Positions 6,342 through 9,148 of a DNA stretch of 9,148 nucleotides are shown one piece after another. A program made the position numbers and the translations under genes. Numbering within the stretch: the stretch's first letter is position 1; each line of letters starts with the position of its first letter. The DNA lies in the NCBI GenBank assembly GCA_964420455.1, contig CAYQTO010000151.1, positions 1 through 9,148 on the forward strand, written 5' to 3'. The notes below the pieces were generated by a model. The model saw only the letters and a list, made by a program, of their open reading frames with translations. It was not told the DNA's origin and ran no database searches. The stretch comes from CAYQTO01 sp964420455. GTDB lineage: Bacteria; Sumerlaeota; Sumerlaeia; SLMS01.

Positions 6342-6938
6342 CTATTCCGGGCCTACGCGGACGATGATTCCCGGGGAAATCGTTCCGTTGGTGGGGTCGT
6401 AGGGCGTGTCCATATAGACAATGTCGTTGGTGGGGGAGGAGGTAAAGGAGCCGAGGGGGTCGCCGAGAGGGCCGTAGCTGAAGCCCACCCACATGATGCC
6501 GTCTGGATTGGGAAGGGAGGCGGCGGCAGCGTAGGCCGCAAGCCAGTCGGGGTTGAAGGCGCCGGAGGCGCCGCGAGTCTCGCCGTAGGCCAGGAAAGTG
6601 TTCCCGTGCGCACTGAAGGGATCGGTGCCTGGGTTGAACGGGTCGCGAGGAAGGGTGGTGAGGTAGGTGACGGGGGTGGTGAGGGGGAGGAGGCGCTCGC
6701 CGTAGGGGGTGCCGAGGCCGATGACGGGGATGTAGACAATGGGAGGGAGATTGGGGTACTGGGAGTTGTCGACGCGGTAGGCCTCGAGGGCGGTGGCGAG
6801 GGTGCGGAGGTCGGCGCGCATGCGGGCGACCTTGGAGCGGGTCTGCGCTTCGAGCATGTTGGGGACAGCGATTGCGGCGAGGATCGCGATGATGGCGACA
6901 ACAATGAGGAGTTCGATAAGGGTAAACGCACGGTTCAC
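6342..6938 (-). CDS. Type IV pilin-like / type II secretion pseudopilin-like protein
   Basis: This 198-residue protein has a class III (prepilin) leader, MNRA before FTLIELLIVVAIIAILAAIAVPN, with the conserved Glu at +5 of the mature chain. It should be cleaved and N-methylated by a prepilin peptidase after Ala4; Ala in place of the usual Gly at -1 is tolerated in several pseudopilins. The hydrophobic helix runs to about residue 27 and continues as an amphipathic helix with ARMRADLRTLATALEAYRVD (38-57), as in GspG/PulG-like proteins. The C-terminal part is a beta-type head (PVTYLTTLPRDPFNPGTDPF) ending in YDPTNGTISPGIIVR. The start is GTG at 6938, overlapping the stop of the MFS gene by GTGA, so translation is probably coupled. 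No other pilus or secretion gene lies nearby in the window. In Planctomycetota-like bacteria many such genes are scattered outside assembly operons, and their exact roles are mostly unknown. Confidence 0.92.
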   Translation of the reverse strand: MNRAFTLIELLIVVAIIAILAAIAVPNMLEAQTRSKVARMRADLRTLATALEAYRVDNSQYPNLPPIVYIPVIGLGTPYGERLLPLTTPVTYLTTLPRDPFNPGTDPFSAHGNTFLAYGETRGASGAFNPDWLAAYAAAASLPNPDGIMWVGFSYGPLGDPLGSFTSSPTNDIVYMDTPYDPTNGTISPGIIVRVGPE

Positions 6939-8209
6939 GGGTGAAGGCCTCGCGGGGTGAGGGGTTGGCCAGCGGTGGCGGGTGGGACCGCGGATGGACG
7001 ATGAAGGCGGAGGACGAGCAGGGCCCCGGCGAGGGCAATGGCGGCGGCGAGGAGGCCGGGGAGGCCGGTCCAGAGCTCGAGGAGGAGCCCCCCGGTAACC
7101 GGAACGAGGAGGCGGGCGAGGCCGGATAGAGCGGCGACGTTGCCCATGGCGCCTCCGACAGTGCCGACGGGAGTGGCGCGGCCAACTTCTGCCCTCAGGA
7201 GCGGGTTGAGAATGGCGACGGCCAGGGAGAAGGCGAACACGACAAGCGCGAGAGCGGTGACCGACGGCGCCAAAGCCCAGCCGGCGAGGCTCGCGGCGAG
7301 GAGTAGGAAACCGCCGAAAAGCAGTCGCGGAGTACCGATTCGCGCCACGAGGGGCCCAATCGCCGCGCCCTGAACGACAATCTGGACAAGGCCCGCCATG
7401 GCAAGGAGGCCGAACGCGGCCCCCTCGGACAGGCCAAACCGCTCGATCGCAAACAGCACCAGCAACATGTCGATGCTAAACAGAGCGACAAAGAAGAGGA
7501 AGGTCATGGCGTAGAGCCCCCGGTTCTGACCGCTGACGAAGAGGGGAAGCGGGTTGCCGATGGCGGAGGCGACGGCGCGGCGGGGGAGCGCCTCGGGGCG
7601 GGTTTCCGGTATCAGCGCGAAGCTGGTGATCGCGGCGAGGGTCGAGAGCCCAGCGGCGAGGAGGAAGCCCGCTGTGTGGGGGTGTGCGCCGGGGATGGAT
7701 AGCGCAGCCATCGCAGCCGCGACAGGAACGGGGTTGAGGGACAGGGCTATGCCCGCGAGGGCACCGAGCAACGCACCGAGACCGAAGGTGGCCCCGAGCC
7801 ATCCAAGGGCTCGGGGCCGTTCCTCCCCGACGGTACGGTCGAGCGCCACCGTTTGGAACATCGAGTAGTTACCGCCCGAAGCGCCATCGAGCAGGCGGCC
7901 GATGAACAGGAGGATGGGTCCGCCCGCGAAGGCGATGACCAGATGGCTGGCGATAGTGCCGCCAAGGCTGAAGAGGAGGAGCGGCCGCCGCCCCCATCGG
8001 TCCGCCAGGCCTCCAATGATCGGCCCGGCCGCCATGAGCACGAGTTGCTTGAATCCGAGCAACAGGCCCACCACACCAGCAGAAAGGGCGAAGTGCTCCT
8101 TTGCGAGATAGCTGAGGAGAACGACCATCAGCATGAATCCGATGGTATCGAGGAGGCTGACGAGGAGGAGAGGCCAGAGGCGGCGAAGCATGTCGAGGGA
8201 GTGAGGCAT
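6935..8209 (-). CDS. MFS transporter, TetA-like DHA1 type
   Basis: This inner-membrane protein of about 424 residues has roughly twelve hydrophobic segments in two halves joined by a loop after the sixth segment (around ETRPEALPRRA). Numbering below is from TTG 8221. TM1 carries an acidic residue in LLDTIGFM (23-30), similar to TetA-type drug/proton antiporters. The MFS motif A, GGLADRWGRRP, follows TM2 (70-80). GRLLDGASGGNYS (108-120) and GATFGLGALLGALAG (143-157, motif C-like) match the DHA1 pattern. Family knowledge suggests proton-coupled efflux of a small molecule; the substrate cannot be read from sequence. The start is uncertain: ATG 8209 is preferred by codon, while TTG 8221 has AAGGA only three bases upstream. 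The stop overlaps the GTG of the pilin-like gene (GTGA). A perfect 14-bp palindrome covers the TTG region and might be an operator, but no regulator gene is adjacent in the window. Confidence 0.92.
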   Translation of the reverse strand: MPHSLDMLRRLWPLLLVSLLDTIGFMLMVVLLSYLAKEHFALSAGVVGLLLGFKQLVLMAAGPIIGGLADRWGRRPLLLFSLGGTIASHLVIAFAGGPILLFIGRLLDGASGGNYSMFQTVALDRTVGEERPRALGWLGATFGLGALLGALAGIALSLNPVPVAAAMAALSIPGAHPHTAGFLLAAGLSTLAAITSFALIPETRPEALPRRAVASAIGNPLPLFVSGQNRGLYAMTFLFFVALFSIDMLLVLFAIERFGLSEGAAFGLLAMAGLVQIVVQGAAIGPLVARIGTPRLLFGGFLLLAASLAGWALAPSVTALALVVFAFSLAVAILNPLLRAEVGRATPVGTVGGAMGNVAALSGLARLLVPVTGGLLLELWTGLPGLLAAAIALAGALLVLRLHRPSAVPPATAGQPLTPRGLHP

Positions 8210-8214
8210 TCCAG

Positions 8215-8228
8215 AGGACAATTGTCCT
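8215..8228. promoter_or_regulatory. 14-bp perfect palindrome at the MFS gene start (candidate operator)
   Basis: AGGACAATTGTCCT is a perfect inverted repeat lying between the upstream spacer and the first codons of the MFS gene. Efflux genes are often controlled by repressors that bind such sites. A 14-bp perfect palindrome is expected about once per 16 kb by chance, so the position rather than the symmetry is the argument. Confidence 0.3.
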
Positions 8229-8499
8229 TGTTGTAGCGTGCAAGCGCCGAGCCATCTCCCACGGTTGTTTCCTCCATCGATGTCGAATGAAGCAACGGAC
8301 CAAAAACCCCCATCCAGCAGGCATCTGCGGGCGGATGTCTTGCCGGCCCGGGGTGGCCGATGTCGGGCTGGGTCGCGTTTCCGGTCGGTCAGGATGAGTC
8401 GGGCAGCTTGTGCTTCGCGAGATGATAGACGCGGCTTGACTTCGTGTGCTCCAGGGCGAAGATTGAGCGAATCTGATCCCGAAGGAAGGCCCGCCCCCC
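8222..8499. other. Divergent intergenic region between MFS and dnaX
   Basis: About 280 bp separate the two divergent starts, so at least two promoters are expected here. I see no RNA gene. A short hairpin with two wobble pairs, AGGCATCTG/CGGATGTCT with loop CGGG, lies at 8319-8340; it has no adjacent T-run and is not a clear terminator. A candidate -35 for dnaX is annotated separately. No clear -35/-10 pair is seen on the minus strand upstream of the MFS gene. Confidence 0.45.
8436..8464 (+). promoter_or_regulatory. Weak candidate promoter for dnaX
   Basis: TTGACT at 8436-8441 (five of six to the -35 consensus) is followed after 17 bp by AAGATT at 8459-8464 (three of six to the -10 consensus). 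It sits about 35 bases before the dnaX start and upstream of its ribosome site. The weak -10 keeps this tentative. Confidence 0.28.
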
Positions 8500-9148
8500 A
8501 TGGCCAAGAAGAAGAACGCCGAGGCTTCCGCGCCGGAAGCAGCCCCCTATCAGGTGATCCATCTGAAGTACCGACCGGCGACGTTTGCCGACGTGGTGGG
8601 CCAGCGGGCGGTGGTGCGCCAGCTCCAGGGGGACATTCGCGACTACCGGGTGGGAACCGCGTATCTGTTCACGGGACCGCGGGGGGTCGGAAAGACGTCG
8701 ATGGCGCGGATCTTTGCCAAGGCGCTGAACTGCAAGGAGGGGCCGACCCCGACGCCCTGCGGCAAGTGCGTGCACTGCGTGGGGATCGCCAACGATGCGG
8801 ACCTGGACGTGATCGAGGTGGACGCGGCGACGTACACGAAGAAGGAGGAGACGGTCGAGTTGCTGGAGGGGATCGACCGGGCGGCCTTCGACGCGCGCTA
8901 CAAGGTGTACATCATCGACGAGGTGCACATGTTCTCGACGCACTCCTTCAATGTGCTGCTGAAGCGGTTGGAGGAGCCGCCGCCGAACGTGGTGTTTATC
9001 CTTGCGACGACAAATCCGGAGAAGATTCCCGAGACGGTGGTGTCCCGTTGCCGGCGGCTGGAGTTCGACCGGATGGACGTGGGCGACATTGTGGGTCGTC
9101 TGGGGGAGATCGCGGACCGCGAGGGGGTGACGTTCGTGGAGGGGGAGC
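8500..9148 (+). CDS. dnaX: DNA polymerase III gamma/tau subunit (clamp loader ATPase), 3' partial
   Basis: The first 216 codons of a clamp-loader AAA+ ATPase are present; the frame runs off the window end. The start ATG 8500 has GAAGGAAGG at 8481-8489, ten bases upstream. After a short basic N-terminus come YRPATFADVVGQ (24-35), Walker A GPRGVGKTS (59-67), four zinc-binding cysteines at 78, 87, 90 and 93 (LNC..PCGKCVHC), Walker B with YIIDEVHM (137-144), LLKRLEEPP, FILATTNPEKIP (sensor 1 region) and SRCRRLEF with the SRC arginine-finger motif. The protein loads the sliding clamp onto DNA and, in the tau form, links polymerase cores to the helicase. Odd: where most DnaX proteins have DAASNxGVDxIR this one has DAATYTKKEETVELL (108-122). 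It could therefore be a lineage-specific variant or a paralog. It is unrelated in function to the divergent MFS gene. Confidence 0.93.
   Translation, partial: MAKKKNAEASAPEAAPYQVIHLKYRPATFADVVGQRAVVRQLQGDIRDYRVGTAYLFTGPRGVGKTSMARIFAKALNCKEGPTPTPCGKCVHCVGIANDADLDVIEVDAATYTKKEETVELLEGIDRAAFDARYKVYIIDEVHMFSTHSFNVLLKRLEEPPPNVVFILATTNPEKIPETVVSRCRRLEFDRMDVGDIVGRLGEIADREGVTFVEGE

Noticed and set aside
6306..6944. A 212-codon frame on the plus strand opposite the pilin-like gene
   Set aside because: Low-complexity Gly/Val/Glu composition; the minus-strand frame encodes an unmistakable prepilin N-terminus.
8128..8313. A small Ser/Cys-rich minus-strand frame overlapping the MFS start as a possible leader peptide
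   Set aside because: It runs into the MFS gene in another frame, has no regulatory pattern such as codon runs, and its serine richness arises from the shifted frame.
8389..8943. A 184-codon minus-strand frame opposite dnaX
   Set aside because: The plus strand encodes dnaX with Walker and zinc motifs over the same bases; the minus frame is a shadow.
1..9148. CRISPR array, tRNA, rRNA, insertion sequence or attachment site
   Set aside because: No regularly spaced direct repeats, cloverleaf, transposase or integrase was seen. Short AATTCC matches near both edges of the low-GC island (about 3435 and 6294) are too short to call attachment repeats.

Overview
The window is bacterial. It has Shine-Dalgarno-led, tightly packed genes, a dnaX gene, a lipoprotein with a lipobox, and a type IV pilin-like protein. 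Most of it is GC-rich (roughly two-thirds GC by eye). The pilin-like N-terminus and its C-terminal YDPTNGT..PG pattern resemble pseudopilin families that are expanded in Planctomycetota-like and candidate phyla such as Sumerlaeota (BRC1). That placement is an impression from sequence style, not a demonstrated assignment.

Positions 1-3386 (+ strand) hold a GC-rich three-gene unit. First is the 3' part of an FGE-sulfatase (SUMF1-type) domain protein that lacks both catalytic cysteines. Next, 31 bp later, is a 575-residue lipoprotein. It combines a periplasmic lipoprotein-type N-terminal domain, an Ig-like domain, and what looks like a caspase (peptidase C14) fold with both catalytic residues replaced. 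Third, coupled by an ATGA overlap, is a 222-residue protein with a weak resemblance to the LURP-one/scramblase fold. FGE-sulfatase and caspase-like domains are often found together in bacteria. Here both appear to be catalytically dead, which suggests binding or scaffolding roles at the envelope.

Positions about 3387-6147 (+ strand) form an island of clearly lower GC (about half GC by eye) and different codon use. It holds a small ORF of uncertain status (GTG 3458), a secreted beta-rich protein with an Ig-like N-terminal domain, and a secreted helical protein overlapping it by ATGA. None of the three is a family I recognise. A run of ten Gs behind a TTGACA box and a short palindrome lie just upstream. 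This looks like an acquired cassette and is one of the two most interesting parts of the window, along with the pseudo-enzyme operon.

Positions 6148-6341 are a convergent spacer with no clear terminator. Positions 6342 to about 8209 (- strand) hold an MFS transporter of the TetA-like DHA1 type. It is joined by a GTGA stop/start overlap to a downstream type IV pilin-like gene. Positions 8222-8499 are a divergent intergenic region with a 14-bp palindrome over the MFS start. From 8500 to the window end (+ strand) is the 5' part of dnaX (clamp-loader gamma/tau subunit), with intact ATPase and zinc motifs but an altered segment where most DnaX proteins carry the DAASN motif.
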